Shown piece by piece: positions 1-8,711 of a DNA stretch of 64,000 nucleotides (positions are counted from its first letter, which is position 1; the number at the start of each line of letters is the position of its first letter). The notes under the pieces are model-generated. The model saw only the letters and a program-made list of their open reading frames with translations, had not been told where the DNA came from and ran no database searches. The stretch is from the NCBI RefSeq assembly GCF_038237375.1, contig NZ_CP151273.1, positions 3,472,001 to 3,536,000 on the forward strand, written 5' to 3'. A program made the translations under genes and the position numbers. This stretch comes from Alcaligenes sp. SDU_A2 (GTDB taxonomy: Bacteria > Pseudomonadota > Gammaproteobacteria > Burkholderiales > Burkholderiaceae_B).

Positions 1-1273
1 TGGCGCGCAGAACAATGCCCCGCCAGATGCCTCCGTCGGGACGGGCTGCACCGAACTTGCCCTGCACCTGTCCACGTACCGGATACGGCAGGCCACGCGC
101 CAGACCACGAAACCCGCCTTCAGGCTCAGTAGCCTCGCTGGGGGCTTCGACCACGGTTTCTTCAGGTTCGGCTTCCCGCACCGCAGGCTGGGGCGACCGG
201 ACAATCGATGGGCTGGGTTCGGAGACGGTCTCCAGATTGTCAGACAACAAGCGCTCGTGCTCGGCCGGCGGACGATAAGTCAACGGCGGTGACCCTTCCG
301 GCCCGCCCGCACGCCCCTCGGATGGCGTGCTGCGCGGCGGCGCGGACGGCGGTTGCGTGGCACGGACACGTTCAAGCAGCTCACGTTCCCGCTCCAGGCG
401 GGCCTGCTCACGGGCGGCCTGTTCTTCAAGCGCCTTGGCGCGTGCCGCCTGCTGGCGTGCCAATTGGGCTCGGCGGGCTTCTTCGGCACGGCGCGCGGCC
501 TCTCGCCGACGCTGTTCTTCAGCCTGACGGGCCAGTTCCGCCTGACGAGCGATTTCCACCTCCAGCCCTGTAATCAGACTGGCCAGGCGTTTGTCATTCT
601 GCTGTAGGCGCGAGGCCTGCCCACGCTGACGCTCCAGCTCGGCGCTGATATCAGCCAACACTTTAGCGCGCTTGTCTTTCTGATCCTGCAGGGCGACCTT
701 TTGCTCGGCCGCCTCGGCGGCCAATTGCTGCTGTTCTTTCTCGCGGCTAGCTACCTGCTGCTGCAGGCGATCCAAACGCTCCACGGCGCGCCGCACCTTG
801 TGAACCTGTTCAGTCTGCTGGCGCGACACATACCCCAGGTAATACAGTTCGCGGTTCACGGCATTGGGGTCCTCGCCGGAGAGGAGCGCCGCCCAGGGCG
901 ACACGCCATTGGCATACTGCGTGCGCAACTGTTCGGCCAACTCTTGCTGCCGACGAACCTTGACCGCCTGCTGCTTCTGTATCTGCCGCTCCAGATCCTG
1001 CAATTGTCCGTGCAATTCTTCTTGGCGCTGGTCTATCTGCGCCAGCTTCCGATCCAGATCGGAAATCGCTTGTTCGGATTCTCTCAAGGCGCTGGCCGCA
1101 TCCCGACGCGAATCCTCGCCGGTATCGATAGATGTACGTAAAGCGTCGATTTTTTGGCGCAGCTCTGCCTGCTGCTTCTGAGCCTGGGCCTGGCGTGCCG
1201 CCAGATCAGGATCGGCCGCATGAGCCGGCAAGGCCCATGCGGCCAGCAACAGGCAAAAGCCGGCGCGTCGCAT
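1..1273 (-). CDS. envC: EnvC-like murein hydrolase activator (C-terminus beyond window)
   Basis: The frame is open on the minus strand from an ATG at 1273 to the window edge, giving 424 codons without a stop. It begins with a signal peptide ([19 protein letters not shown]), followed by a long Gln/Glu/Arg-rich coiled coil (about residues 25-280), a Pro-rich linker, and the start of a LytM/M23 domain (GLPYPVRGQVQGKFG near residue 400). That architecture is typical of EnvC/NlpD activators, which work in the periplasm and switch on amidases at the division septum. The start overlaps the gpmA stop by one base (TAATG), so the two are probably co-transcribed. The LytM core, and so its catalytic status, lies outside the window. 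The symbol rests on architecture and neighbourhood. Confidence 0.85.
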   Translation of the reverse strand, partial: MRRAGFCLLLAAWALPAHAADPDLAARQAQAQKQQAELRQKIDALRTSIDTGEDSRRDAASALRESEQAISDLDRKLAQIDQRQEELHGQLQDLERQIQKQQAVKVRRQQELAEQLRTQYANGVSPWAALLSGEDPNAVNRELYYLGYVSRQQTEQVHKVRRAVERLDRLQQQVASREKEQQQLAAEAAEQKVALQDQKDKRAKVLADISAELERQRGQASRLQQNDKRLASLITGLEVEIARQAELARQAEEQRRREAARRAEEARRAQLARQQAARAKALEEQAAREQARLERERELLERVRATQPPSAPPRSTPSEGRAGGPEGSPPLTYRPPAEHERLLSDNLETVSEPSPSIVRSPQPAVREAEPEETVVEAPSEATEPEGGFRGLARGLPYPVRGQVQGKFGAARPDGGIWRGIVLRA

Positions 1274-2022
1274 TACTGATGGGCCTTGCCCTGGTTGGCC
1301 ACAGCCTGCATCTGGGCCTGAATGGCTTCCTGGTCACCCAGATAGTAGTGACGGATGGGGCGCAGATTCTCGTCCAGTTCATAGACCAGCGGTTGACCGG
1401 TGGGAATATTCAAATGAACGATGTCCTCGTCCGAAATGCCGTCCAGATGCTTAATCAGGGCGCGCAGGCTGTTGCCGTGGGCGGTAACCAGCACGCGACG
1501 GCCCGAACGGATGGCAGGTGCAATCGACTCTTCCCAGAAAGGCACCACACGGGCCACCGTATCCTGCAGGCATTCGGTGCGCGGCAGTTGATCGGCCGGC
1601 ACACGGTCGTAGCGACGGTCAAAACGCGGGTTGCGCGGATCATCCTCACTCACCGGATCGGGAGCGATCGCATAGGCGCGACGCCAGACCAACACTTGCT
1701 CGTCGCCGTACTTTTGTGCGGTTTCGGCTTTATTTAAGCCCTGCAAAGCACCATAATGGCGTTCGTTCAGACGCCAGCTCAAGCCAACAGGTGTATGCAT
1801 GGCGTCCATGGAATCCAGGGCGATCCACAGTGTACGGATGGCACGCTTGAGAACCGACGCAAACGCCAGGTCGAACTCGTAGCCGTTTTCCTTGAGCAGC
1901 TCTCCAGCCTGCTTTGCCTGTTGCCGCCCGGTTTCGGTAAGATCGACATCGGTCCAGCCAGTGAACCGGTTTTCCAGGTTCCATTGGCTTTCGCCGTGTC
2001 GCATCAGTACAAGTTTATACAT
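1273..2022 (-). CDS. gpmA: 2,3-bisphosphoglycerate-dependent phosphoglycerate mutase
   Basis: A 249-residue protein that interconverts 3- and 2-phosphoglycerate in glycolysis and gluconeogenesis in the cytoplasm. The histidine-phosphatase signature RHGES is at residues 8-12, with the phospho-accepting His9. The second catalytic histidine is His182 in VTAHGNSLR. The [10 protein letters not shown] segment, close to the N-terminus, is characteristic of cofactor-dependent mutases. Length matches the family (about 250). It is the first gene of a probable two-gene unit with envC and is divergent from the rhodanese gene at 2121. Confidence 0.97.
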   Translation of the reverse strand: MYKLVLMRHGESQWNLENRFTGWTDVDLTETGRQQAKQAGELLKENGYEFDLAFASVLKRAIRTLWIALDSMDAMHTPVGLSWRLNERHYGALQGLNKAETAQKYGDEQVLVWRRAYAIAPDPVSEDDPRNPRFDRRYDRVPADQLPRTECLQDTVARVVPFWEESIAPAIRSGRRVLVTAHGNSLRALIKHLDGISDEDIVHLNIPTGQPLVYELDENLRPIRHYYLGDQEAIQAQMQAVANQGKAHQ

Positions 2023-2120
2023 GGTAAAAACAGCCTCGAGGTTGAAAAATCAGCGCCACTCTATAATCGTGTGATCCCGCTCTTTTTTCTTGTTCTTCTT
2101 GGCACTCATCAGGATTTAAC

Positions 2121-2531
2121 GTGGACTTCATCTTAAGTCAGAACAATCTACTAATTTTAGCAATTGCGCTGGTTGCCGGCATTATGCTTTTAATGCCCAG
2201 CTTTTTCAAAGGCCGAGCCGGACGGGCCGTTTCCACCTCGGAAGCGGTACAGATGGTAAACCAGAAGCAGGCCGTGCTGATCGATCTGCGCGGCGCGGAT
2301 CAGTTCAAGGCTGCCTCCATTGCGCAGTCCCGCAACATTCCGGCTGCCGATCTGGACGCCAAGGCCGCCAGCCTGCCCAAGGACAAGCCGGTCATTCTGG
2401 TGTGCGACACCGGTCGCAGCGCCTCGCGCAGCGTGGCTGTGCTGCGCAAACACGGCATCCAGGAAGCCTACACGCTGGAAGGCGGCATTCAGGCCTGGAT
2501 GCAGGCCAGCCTGCCCGTCAAAAAATCGTAA
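2121..2531 (+). CDS. Membrane-anchored rhodanese-like sulfurtransferase
   Basis: A 136-residue protein with one N-terminal membrane segment (about residues 8-27) followed by a single rhodanese domain. The active-site loop CDTGRS carries the candidate cysteine at residue 95, which would hold a persulfide. The end of the domain shows the usual TLEGGIQAWM motif. The domain presumably lies on one face of the inner membrane; its acceptor is unknown. It is followed 22 bases later by grxC and then secB and gpsA on the same strand. This order (often annotated YibN-GrxC-SecB-GpsA) is widespread in proteobacteria and suggests a redox or export-linked operon. Confidence 0.92.
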   Translation: MDFILSQNNLLILAIALVAGIMLLMPSFFKGRAGRAVSTSEAVQMVNQKQAVLIDLRGADQFKAASIAQSRNIPAADLDAKAASLPKDKPVILVCDTGRSASRSVAVLRKHGIQEAYTLEGGIQAWMQASLPVKKS

Positions 2532-2553
2532 GCCAACGCTTTCCGAGGTTCTC

Positions 2554-2811
2554 ATGGCAAAAGTAACGATGTACTCCACAATGGTGTGTCCATTCTGCGT
2601 TCGCGCCGAAATGCTGCTCAAACAACGCGGAGTCACCGAAATCGACAAAATCCTGATCGACCGCGACCCCGAACAGCGCTCCATCATGATGGAGCGCACC
2701 GGCCGACGCACCGTACCCCAGATCTATATCGGGGACACCCATGTGGGCGGCTACGACGATCTGGCCGCGCTGGATCGCGCTGGCGGCCTGATGCCGCTGC
2801 TTTCTGCCTGA
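2554..2811 (+). CDS. grxC: Glutaredoxin 3
   Basis: An 85-residue dithiol glutaredoxin. The active site CPFC is at residues 12-15, the cis-proline motif TVPQIYIG binds glutathione, and GGYDDL follows near the C-terminus. It reduces disulfides and glutathione mixed disulfides in the cytoplasm. The ATG at 2554 was chosen because it gives the standard family N-terminus (MAKVTMYST); the same frame is open further upstream but overlaps the rhodanese gene. It lies between the rhodanese gene and secB on one strand. Confidence 0.95.
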   Translation: MAKVTMYSTMVCPFCVRAEMLLKQRGVTEIDKILIDRDPEQRSIMMERTGRRTVPQIYIGDTHVGGYDDLAALDRAGGLMPLLSA

Positions 2812-2851
2812 CTCTTTTTATTACCGACTTTTTCTACCCATAGGATTAACC

Positions 2852-3340
2852 ATGGCCGACCAGAACACCCAACCCGCTGCCGATCAAGAAGTGCAACCGA
2901 GCTTTAGCCTGCAGCGCACCTACATCAAAGACCTGTCCATCGAAATGCCCCATGCCCCCCAGATTTTCCTGGAGCAAGAGGCCCCGACCGTTGAAGTGTC
3001 CATCAATGTGGGCGGTCAACGCCTGGCCGACACCGTCTACGAAAGCACCGTGACCGCAACCGTGACCACCCGTATCGGCGACAAGGTCATGTACCTGGTG
3101 GAAACCACCCAGGCCGGTATTTTTGAGGCGGCCAACATCCCCGCCGAACAACTCGATCCGCTGCTGGGCATTGTGTGCCCCACCATGCTGTACCCCTACC
3201 TGCGCGCCGCGGTGGCCGATGCCATCAACCGCACGTCGCTGCCCGCGCTGCACCTGACGGAAGTCAACTTCCAGTCGCTGTACGAGCAGCGTCTGGCGCA
3301 AGCTTCCGAACAGGCCGACGGCCAGCCCCTGCAGGCCTGA
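2852..3340 (+). CDS. secB: Protein-export chaperone SecB
   Basis: A 162-residue homotetrameric chaperone that keeps precursors unfolded and passes them to SecA. Family signatures include the strand [15 protein letters not shown]-type segment near residues 25-40 and the C-terminal half motif [15 protein letters not shown]. Length is typical (150-165). It sits 40 bases after grxC and two bases before the gpsA start, so it is most likely part of the same transcript. Confidence 0.96.
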   Translation: MADQNTQPAADQEVQPSFSLQRTYIKDLSIEMPHAPQIFLEQEAPTVEVSINVGGQRLADTVYESTVTATVTTRIGDKVMYLVETTQAGIFEAANIPAEQLDPLLGIVCPTMLYPYLRAAVADAINRTSLPALHLTEVNFQSLYEQRLAQASEQADGQPLQA

Positions 3341-3342
3341 TC

Positions 3343-4392
3343 GTGCCACACGCGCGCACCACCCCTCGCGTCGCTGTTCTGGGCGCGGGCAGCTGGGGAA
3401 CGGCCCTGGCTGCGCTGGCCTGTGCCCAGGCACCCACCATGGTGTGGGCGCGCAACTCGGCAACGGCGCAGGAAATATCCTCCCTACGCCGCAACGAACA
3501 CTATCTGCCCGATATCGCCCTGCCCGACGCGTTACAGGCCACGGACGACCTTGCCCAGGCTATGGCCTTCGCCCTGGCGGACGATAGCGCTCCCGCCCTG
3601 ATCATCCTGGGCGTGCCGGTGCGCGGACTGGCCCAGACTTGTCAAGATCTATCGCGCCACCTGCCGGCCCAACGCCGCCATCCCGTGCTGCTGGTTTGGA
3701 CCTGCAAAGGCTTTCAGCACGAAACCGGCCTGCTGCCCCATCAGATCGCCAGACAGAACCTGCCCAGCCATGCCTGGCTGGGATGCGCCGTGCTGTCGGG
3801 CCCATCCTTCGCCCTGGAAGTGGCCAAAGGCCTGCCGGTGGCGCTGACATTGGCCTGCGAGCCGCCCGGCATGGCTCATGTGGCCCTGGACGTACTGCAC
3901 GGCACCCAAGCCAGACTCTACACCAGCGGCGACACCATAGGCGTAGAAGTCGGCGGTGCCTTGAAGAACATCATGGCCATTGCCTGTGGCATCGCCGATG
4001 CGCTGGGCCTGGGTCATAATGCCCGCGCGGCACTGATTACGCGCGGTCTGGCAGAAATGCAGCGACTGGGCGTGGCCCTGGGCGGCCAGGCGGACACTTT
4101 TGCCGGACTGGCCGGACTGGGCGATCTGGTCCTGACCGCCACTGGCGAACTATCGCGCAACCGGCAGGTCGGTTTGGCGGTGGGCGCAGGTCAAAGCCTG
4201 GACAGCATCCTGGCGACCGGCATCACCGCAGAAGGGGTGCGCTGCGCCAGCGCCGCACTGGCCATGGGCCAGGCACACCATGTGGACCTGCCCATTACCG
4301 AAGCCGTATGCCAGATCTTGTTTCACCACTTGCCGCCCCGGCAGGCCGTCCACGCCTTGCTGACGCGCGAAGCCAAGCAGGAAGGCCGCTGA
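3343..4392 (+). CDS. gpsA: Glycerol-3-phosphate dehydrogenase [NAD(P)+]
   Basis: A 349-residue enzyme that reduces dihydroxyacetone phosphate to sn-glycerol 3-phosphate for phospholipid synthesis. The dinucleotide-binding loop GAGSWG is at residues 14-19. SGPSFALEVAKGLP and the catalytic-lysine segment EVGGALKNIMAIACG are both present. I placed the start at the GTG at 3343, two bases after the secB stop. An upstream reading of the same frame would overlap secB, and the first internal ATG (3439) would remove the NAD(P)-binding loop. Translation is probably coupled to secB. Confidence 0.93.
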   Translation: MPHARTTPRVAVLGAGSWGTALAALACAQAPTMVWARNSATAQEISSLRRNEHYLPDIALPDALQATDDLAQAMAFALADDSAPALIILGVPVRGLAQTCQDLSRHLPAQRRHPVLLVWTCKGFQHETGLLPHQIARQNLPSHAWLGCAVLSGPSFALEVAKGLPVALTLACEPPGMAHVALDVLHGTQARLYTSGDTIGVEVGGALKNIMAIACGIADALGLGHNARAALITRGLAEMQRLGVALGGQADTFAGLAGLGDLVLTATGELSRNRQVGLAVGAGQSLDSILATGITAEGVRCASAALAMGQAHHVDLPITEAVCQILFHHLPPRQAVHALLTREAKQEGR

Positions 4393-4482
4393 CCCCCTTC
4401 ACCGAGGCACCGGCACAAACTGGCCACGCCCGCTACACTAGCTGCGGGCTGACGGCAGTTTTTTACTTTTGAAATCATCACT

Positions 4483-5481
4483 ATGTCATTGTTCGCACGC
4501 TCTCGCCGCCTGATCTACTCGTCCTTGCTGGGGCTGGCCTGCGCCGCTCTTATGCCTACCGTCTCGACCGCTCAGTCCAGCTGGCCCGAGCGCCCTATCC
4601 AAATGGTCGTGCCCTTTCCAGCCGGATCGTCGCCCGATGCCTTAGCGCGCGCCATCGCCGAGCCCCTGGCCCAGAACCTGGGCCAACCCGTCATCGTGGA
4701 TAACCGCCCTGGTGCGGGCGGCAATATCGGCACGCGTTTCGTCGCCCATGCCAAGCCCGACGGCTATACGCTACTGTTGACCATCAATGGCCCTATGGTG
4801 ACGGCACCGACTTTGTACAAGAACACCCTAGGCTACGATCCGCTCAAGGACCTGCAGCCTATTTCCATGATAGGCACCAGCCCGAATGTCCTGGTCGTTC
4901 CGGCCGACTCGCCGGCCAATACGGTTCAGGAATTTATTGATCTGGCCAAATCCCGTCCAGGCGAACTGAACTACGGCTCGGTCGGCCCAGGCAGCTCCGC
5001 TCACCTGGCTATGGCCATGCTGGAAAACGCAGCCGATATCCGTCTTGAGCAAATCCCCTACTCCGGCTTTCCGCAGATTCTGACCGCCATCATCGCCGGC
5101 GATATCGACGCCGCCTTCATGGTGCCCGGCATCGCCATGCCCCAGGTTCAGGCCGGCAAAGTCAAGGCGCTGGCCATTACCTCGTTGAAACCCAGCGAAC
5201 TGCTGCCCGGACTGCCCACCATGGTACAGGCCGGCCAGAAACAATTCGAGGCCATCTCCTGGGACGCTTTCTTCGTGCCAAGCAACACACCCGACGATAT
5301 CGTTGCGCGCCTGAACAAAGAAGTTACCGCCGTCCTGCAGCGCGAGGACATCAAAGCCAAGCTCAACGCTTTTTACTTCTCGTCCGAACCATCCACGCCC
5401 CAAGCCATGACAGACAAGATCCTGGCCGACAAAGCGCGCTGGGATGCCGTAATCGACCGCCTGAAGCTGTCACTGGACTAA
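4483..5481 (+). CDS. Bug/TctC-family periplasmic solute-binding protein
   Basis: A 332-residue tripartite-tricarboxylate-type receptor. The signal peptide covers about residues 1-30 (cleavage near VSTA-QSS). The mature start WPERPIQMVVPFPAGSSPD, the IVDNRPGAGGNIGT loop and the YDPLKDLQPI stretch are family hallmarks. Such Bug proteins bind small carboxylates or amides in the periplasm and are hugely expanded in Bordetella relatives. No TctA/TctB membrane partners are nearby, which is normal for orphan Bug genes, so the ligand cannot be named. A hairpin at 5498-5521 follows. Confidence 0.93.
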   Translation: MSLFARSRRLIYSSLLGLACAALMPTVSTAQSSWPERPIQMVVPFPAGSSPDALARAIAEPLAQNLGQPVIVDNRPGAGGNIGTRFVAHAKPDGYTLLLTINGPMVTAPTLYKNTLGYDPLKDLQPISMIGTSPNVLVVPADSPANTVQEFIDLAKSRPGELNYGSVGPGSSAHLAMAMLENAADIRLEQIPYSGFPQILTAIIAGDIDAAFMVPGIAMPQVQAGKVKALAITSLKPSELLPGLPTMVQAGQKQFEAISWDAFFVPSNTPDDIVARLNKEVTAVLQREDIKAKLNAFYFSSEPSTPQAMTDKILADKARWDAVIDRLKLSLD

Positions 5482-5497
5482 AGCGGCATACCCCCAC

Positions 5498-5521
5498 GCA
5501 TCGCCACTTGATCGGCGATGC
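5498..5521. terminator. Hairpin between convergent Bug gene and trmL
   Basis: A perfect 8-bp stem, GCATCGCC (5498-5505) with GGCGATGC (5514-5521), lies between the convergent stops of the Bug gene and trmL. There is a C run before it and a short G run after it but no T tract. It may act as a shared transcript end; termination is inferred. Confidence 0.45.
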
Positions 5522-5583
5522 ATGGGGCCAGCCCGGACGCCAACCGTCCAAACCAGGCACGTCACCACACCCGGCAGAACGAC

Positions 5584-6054
5584 TTAAACCCCACCTTCGT
5601 ACGACGCTTGCCGCCAGGCCTCAAACACACAGACCGCCACCGCGTTGGACAGGTTCAGGCTGCGCTGACCGGCCATCATGGGCAGGCGAATGCGCTGCGC
5701 CGGGGGAAACACGGCCAATTGTTCTGCCGACAAGCCCGCCGTCTCGCGACCGAACACAAAGACATCGCCCGGCCGGAAAGCCTGCTCGGCAATCAGATGG
5801 CTGCCTCTTGTGGTCAAGGCGAAACAGCGCCCGGGAGCTGCCGCGCTGGCCTGCAAGGCCTCTTGCAAGGTGTCGTGCACCTGTACCTGCGCCCATTCGT
5901 GATAATCCAGTCCGGCGCGCCGCAGCTTGCTGTCCTCCAGCTCGAACCCCAAGGGTCGCACCAGATGCAAGACACTGCCTGTGTTGGCGGCCAGCCGGAT
6001 CACATTGCCCGTATTGGGAGGAATTTCGGGCGAAACCAGCACGATATGAAACAT
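5584..6054 (-). CDS. trmL: tRNA (cytidine(34)-2'-O)-methyltransferase
   Basis: A 156-residue SPOUT-fold enzyme that methylates the ribose at wobble position 34 of certain leucine tRNAs. Visible motifs are the N-terminal PEIPPNTGNVIRLAANTG, the knot segment FVFGRETAGLS and the C-terminal RIPMMAGQRSLNLSNAVAV-like stretch, read here as RLPMMAGQRSLNLSNAVAV. Length matches minimal TrmL proteins. It lies 30 bases downstream of comF on the same strand and is probably co-transcribed with it. Confidence 0.94.
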   Translation of the reverse strand: MFHIVLVSPEIPPNTGNVIRLAANTGSVLHLVRPLGFELEDSKLRRAGLDYHEWAQVQVHDTLQEALQASAAAPGRCFALTTRGSHLIAEQAFRPGDVFVFGRETAGLSAEQLAVFPPAQRIRLPMMAGQRSLNLSNAVAVCVFEAWRQASYEGGV

Positions 6055-6084
6055 GAACTATCCAGAAAACCGCCGTCTGAACGG

Positions 6085-6843
6085 CTAAAACGACAAAGAT
6101 GAAACTGGCCGCCACGGAGCCCTTGCCGCCACCAGTGCGCACACAGAGCGCGCTCCGGCAAGACGGCAGGTCCGCGCCAGCGCATCCAGGGTGGCACCGG
6201 TGGTCAGCACATCGTCCACCAGCAAAACATCGCGCCCATCCAACCGGGCGGACAGCACGAACGCATCACGCATGGCAGCCCGACGCGCCCGTCGGCCCAA
6301 GCGCTTCTGCACACCAGCGCCTTCACGGTTCCAGCGCACGACTACCGGGCACATGCGCACAAACAAGCGCCTAGCCACCTGATGCGCCAATAAAGCACTG
6401 GGGCTGAAGCCGCGTTCGCGCAAGGCCCGCCTTCTGGCCGGTACAGGAATTATCCAGGCATGCTTGTCCAGGCCCGGCCCATGCACTTGCCATTGAGCCA
6501 CCATCAGATCGGCCAGAACCGGCACCAGCTCCAGTTGATGCAAAATTTTAAGCCCATGAACCAACATATCGCCAGGGTGTTCGTAGTCAAACGCGGCCAC
6601 CGCTGCCTGCAGCGCAACCTGTCCCGCTGCGCAATCCGGACAAGACAGCAAGCCCAAAGGCGGCAAAGCCAGTGCGCAGCGCGGGCAGCGCATGCGCTGC
6701 GCCGATAGCCGCAAGGTTTCCCTGCATAAGGGGCACAAGGCCCCGGCACAGGACCGCAAGCCGCACAACACGCAGGGACGGGCCGGGAAATGACGCCACA
6801 AGGCCAAGGGTTGCAGGTCGCGCCGTATCAGTGGATGCGCCAT
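6085..6843 (-). CDS. comF: ComF-family double-zinc-ribbon phosphoribosyltransferase-like protein
   Basis: A 252-residue protein with an N-terminal Cys-rich region (CVLCGLRSC, CPLC, CPRC, CPDC; about residues 24-80) likely to bind zinc. A C-terminal PRTase domain carries the PRPP-loop motif VLLVDDVLTTGATLD. ComF homologues function in DNA uptake during transformation in some bacteria; the biochemical reaction is unsettled. It is divergent from the methyltransferase at 6928 and upstream of trmL. Confidence 0.9.
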   Translation of the reverse strand: MAHPLIRRDLQPLALWRHFPARPCVLCGLRSCAGALCPLCRETLRLSAQRMRCPRCALALPPLGLLSCPDCAAGQVALQAAVAAFDYEHPGDMLVHGLKILHQLELVPVLADLMVAQWQVHGPGLDKHAWIIPVPARRRALRERGFSPSALLAHQVARRLFVRMCPVVVRWNREGAGVQKRLGRRARRAAMRDAFVLSARLDGRDVLLVDDVLTTGATLDALARTCRLAGARSVCALVAARAPWRPVSSLSF

Positions 6844-6927
6844 AATATGTCGTTGTCCTTTTTCCAGAACAGGCAGGCCTGATCACACCACAATGCGGTG
6901 AGCCAAGCCAGTCCACGCTGCGCAACT

Positions 6928-7845
6928 ATGTCCTCCCTACCCTCGCTGCCTATCGATTCCGCCCATGTCGAACAACAATTCGACCGTCGCGCTCCATTGG
7001 ATCAAGCCCAGTTCCTGTATGGCGAGATCGCCCAGCGCATGCTGTCACGACTGGCCTTGATACGCTTGCAACCGACCCATATCCTGGATGCAGGCTGTGG
7101 TTCCAGCCATGCGCTGGAACCGCTGCGTTCGCGTTACCCCGACATGCAATACACCGGCCTGGATCGCAGCGCGCGGCTGCTGGCCAGCGCACGCGAGCGT
7201 TACCAGGCCAGGCCCAGCCTGTGGCAACGCCTGCGCAATCAGCCTACGCCGGCGGCAAACTGGGTGCAGGCCGATCTGGCACATAGCGGCCTGCCGGCCG
7301 AAAGCCAGGAATTAATCTGGTCCAATATGGCTCTGCACTGGCATCCAGAACCGCATCGTGTACTGGAAGAGTGGCGACGTCTGCTCAAACCTGACACCCT
7401 GGTCATGTTCTCCTGCCTGGGCCCCGGCTCACTGGCCGAATTGCGCAGCGCTATGGCGATGGCCGATCTGGGCACGCACAGCATGGAATTTGTGGACATG
7501 CACGATTTCGGCGACCTGCTGCTGGAAAACGGCTTTGCCGATCCGGTCATGGATCAGGAAATCATCACCCTGACGTATCGCAACGCCGAAAAATTACTGA
7601 ACGACCTGCACGTCCTGGGCGGCAATCCACACACCCAGCGCAAGCGTGGTTTAAGCGGCCGACAGTGGCGCGAACGTCTTGTGCAGGCGCTGGACAAGCA
7701 ACGCCACATGGACGGTACCTTGCACCTGACCCTGGAGGTCGCCTATGGCCACGCCTGGCGCGCCCGCAGCCGCCGCAGCGTGCAAGGCGAAGTCAGCGTG
7801 CCGATCTCCACCATCAGCCGCCGCCCCAAGCCTTCATTGGACTGA
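6928..7845 (+). CDS. BioC-like SAM-dependent methyltransferase
   Basis: A 305-residue class I methyltransferase. The SAM-binding motif ILDAGCGSSHAL is near residue 50, followed by the acidic-loop motif YTGLDRSARLL and the later LIWSNMALHWHPEP, which is typical of malonyl-ACP O-methyltransferase BioC and relatives. The C-terminal region has the LNDLHVLGGNP segment also seen in BioC proteins. The ATG at 6928 is preferred over a GTG at 6898, which would add ten atypical residues. No other biotin gene is adjacent, so the role in pimelate synthesis is probable rather than shown. Confidence 0.82.
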   Translation: MSSLPSLPIDSAHVEQQFDRRAPLDQAQFLYGEIAQRMLSRLALIRLQPTHILDAGCGSSHALEPLRSRYPDMQYTGLDRSARLLASARERYQARPSLWQRLRNQPTPAANWVQADLAHSGLPAESQELIWSNMALHWHPEPHRVLEEWRRLLKPDTLVMFSCLGPGSLAELRSAMAMADLGTHSMEFVDMHDFGDLLLENGFADPVMDQEIITLTYRNAEKLLNDLHVLGGNPHTQRKRGLSGRQWRERLVQALDKQRHMDGTLHLTLEVAYGHAWRARSRRSVQGEVSVPISTISRRPKPSLD

Positions 7846-7893
7846 ACTGTCCGCGCTGCTCTGACAGGCGCTTCATTTAAGAGTAAACTTTCC

Positions 7894-7916
7894 CGACCGG
7901 CCGTTCAGGCCGGTCG
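7894..7916 (+). terminator. Hairpin after the methyltransferase gene
   Basis: A perfect 9-bp stem, CGACCGGCC (7894-7902) with GGCCGGTCG (7908-7916), stands between the methyltransferase stop and the riboswitch. No T run follows, because the riboswitch begins three bases later. It could end the upstream transcript or form the outer part of the ribH leader. Confidence 0.4.
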
Positions 7917-7918
7917 CG

Positions 7919-8053
7919 TTCTCAGGGCGGGGTGCAATTCCCCACCGGCGGTAATGGCCTTTGCCTAGCCCGCGAGCGCCTGGCCCCACGGCCAGGGTCA
8001 GCAGATCCGGTGCGATCCCGGAGCCGACGGTTACAGTCCGGATAAAGAGAGAA
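7919..8053 (+). promoter_or_regulatory. FMN riboswitch (RFN element)
   Basis: The conserved RFN blocks appear in order: TTCTCAGGGCGGGGTGCAAT at the 5' side, CCCCACCGGCGGTA immediately after, an internal variable hairpin (GCCTGGCC with GGCCAGGG-type pairing near 7978-7997), then CAGATCCGGTG, GCCGACGGTTACAGTCCGGA, and the closing AGAGAGAA. FMN binding to this element normally lowers expression of riboflavin genes. It precedes ribH, which starts about 95 bases downstream. Confidence 0.95.
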
Positions 8054-8117
8054 CGGGACAGGCCATCGATTCTGTACCTTTGGTGCAGGCCGACGGTATG
8101 TCCTGATTCCTGCATGC

Positions 8118-8140
8118 CCTGTTTGTTGTCTCGAAACAGG
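8118..8140 (+). promoter_or_regulatory. Small hairpin overlapping the ribH ribosome-binding site
   Basis: CCTGTTT (8118-8124) can pair with AAACAGG (8134-8140), and the second arm contributes the purine-rich AGG(A) just before the ribH ATG at 8149. No U-tract terminator is visible between the aptamer and the gene. I infer that the riboswitch acts on translation initiation through a stem of this kind; folding was not computed. Confidence 0.45.
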
Positions 8141-8148
8141 AAATCACC

Positions 8149-8643
8149 ATGAACAGCATCACCCCCGCCAACCATCTGGCCCCCCGTATTGCCTTCATTC
8201 AAGCCTGCTGGCACAAAGACATCGTGGATCAGGCACGTCTAGGCTTTATCGACGAAATCCGCAACCTGGGGCAAGACCCCGAGCATATCGACTTCTTTGA
8301 AGTGGGCGGCGCGTTCGAGATTCCCCTGCATGCCCGTCGCCTGGCTCGTTCAGGCCAGTATGCAGCCATCGTAGCGGCAGGACTGGTAGTGGACGGCGGA
8401 ATCTACCGCCACGACTTTGTTGCCACCGCCGTGATCCAGGGCTTGATGCAAGTACAGCTGGAGACCGATGTTCCCGTGTTTTCGGTGGTGCTAACCCCCC
8501 ATCACTTCCATGACGGGCAGGAACATCACGACTACTTCCATCGCCACTTCGTCCTTAAAGGGCGCGAAGCCGCCCGCACCTGCCTGGACACCGTGAATAA
8601 ACTGCAGGCTTTGCCCGATGCGATGCGCATGCCCGCCCTGTAG
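8149..8643 (+). CDS. ribH: 6,7-dimethyl-8-ribityllumazine synthase, type II
   Basis: A 164-residue enzyme of the penultimate riboflavin step, condensing 5-amino-6-ribitylamino-uracil with 3,4-dihydroxy-2-butanone 4-phosphate. Motifs are IAFIQACWHKDIVDQAR at the N-terminus, VGGAFEIPLHARRLA, and VVDGGIYRHDFVATAVIQG. The Trp in the first motif and the reduced C-terminal part resemble the decameric type II (RibH2) enzymes described in Brucella and relatives rather than icosahedral type I. It stands alone behind the FMN riboswitch, with no ribD, ribE or ribBA beside it, and is followed by a strong terminator. Confidence 0.93.
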   Translation: MNSITPANHLAPRIAFIQACWHKDIVDQARLGFIDEIRNLGQDPEHIDFFEVGGAFEIPLHARRLARSGQYAAIVAAGLVVDGGIYRHDFVATAVIQGLMQVQLETDVPVFSVVLTPHHFHDGQEHHDYFHRHFVLKGREAARTCLDTVNKLQALPDAMRMPAL

Positions 8644-8665
8644 GAGTACGGGTCTACTTGCACCG

Positions 8666-8701
8666 ACAACAAAAAACCCGCCGTAGCGGGTTTTTTGTTG
8701 T
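8666..8701. terminator. Bidirectional intrinsic terminator between ribH and the response-regulator gene
   Basis: ACAACAAAAAACCCGC pairs with GCGGGTTTTTTGTTGT around a four-base loop (CGTA). The GC core is flanked by A and T runs, so it can end ribH on the plus strand and the convergent regulator gene on the minus strand. Confidence 0.9.
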
Positions 8702-8711
8702 TACCACTGTT

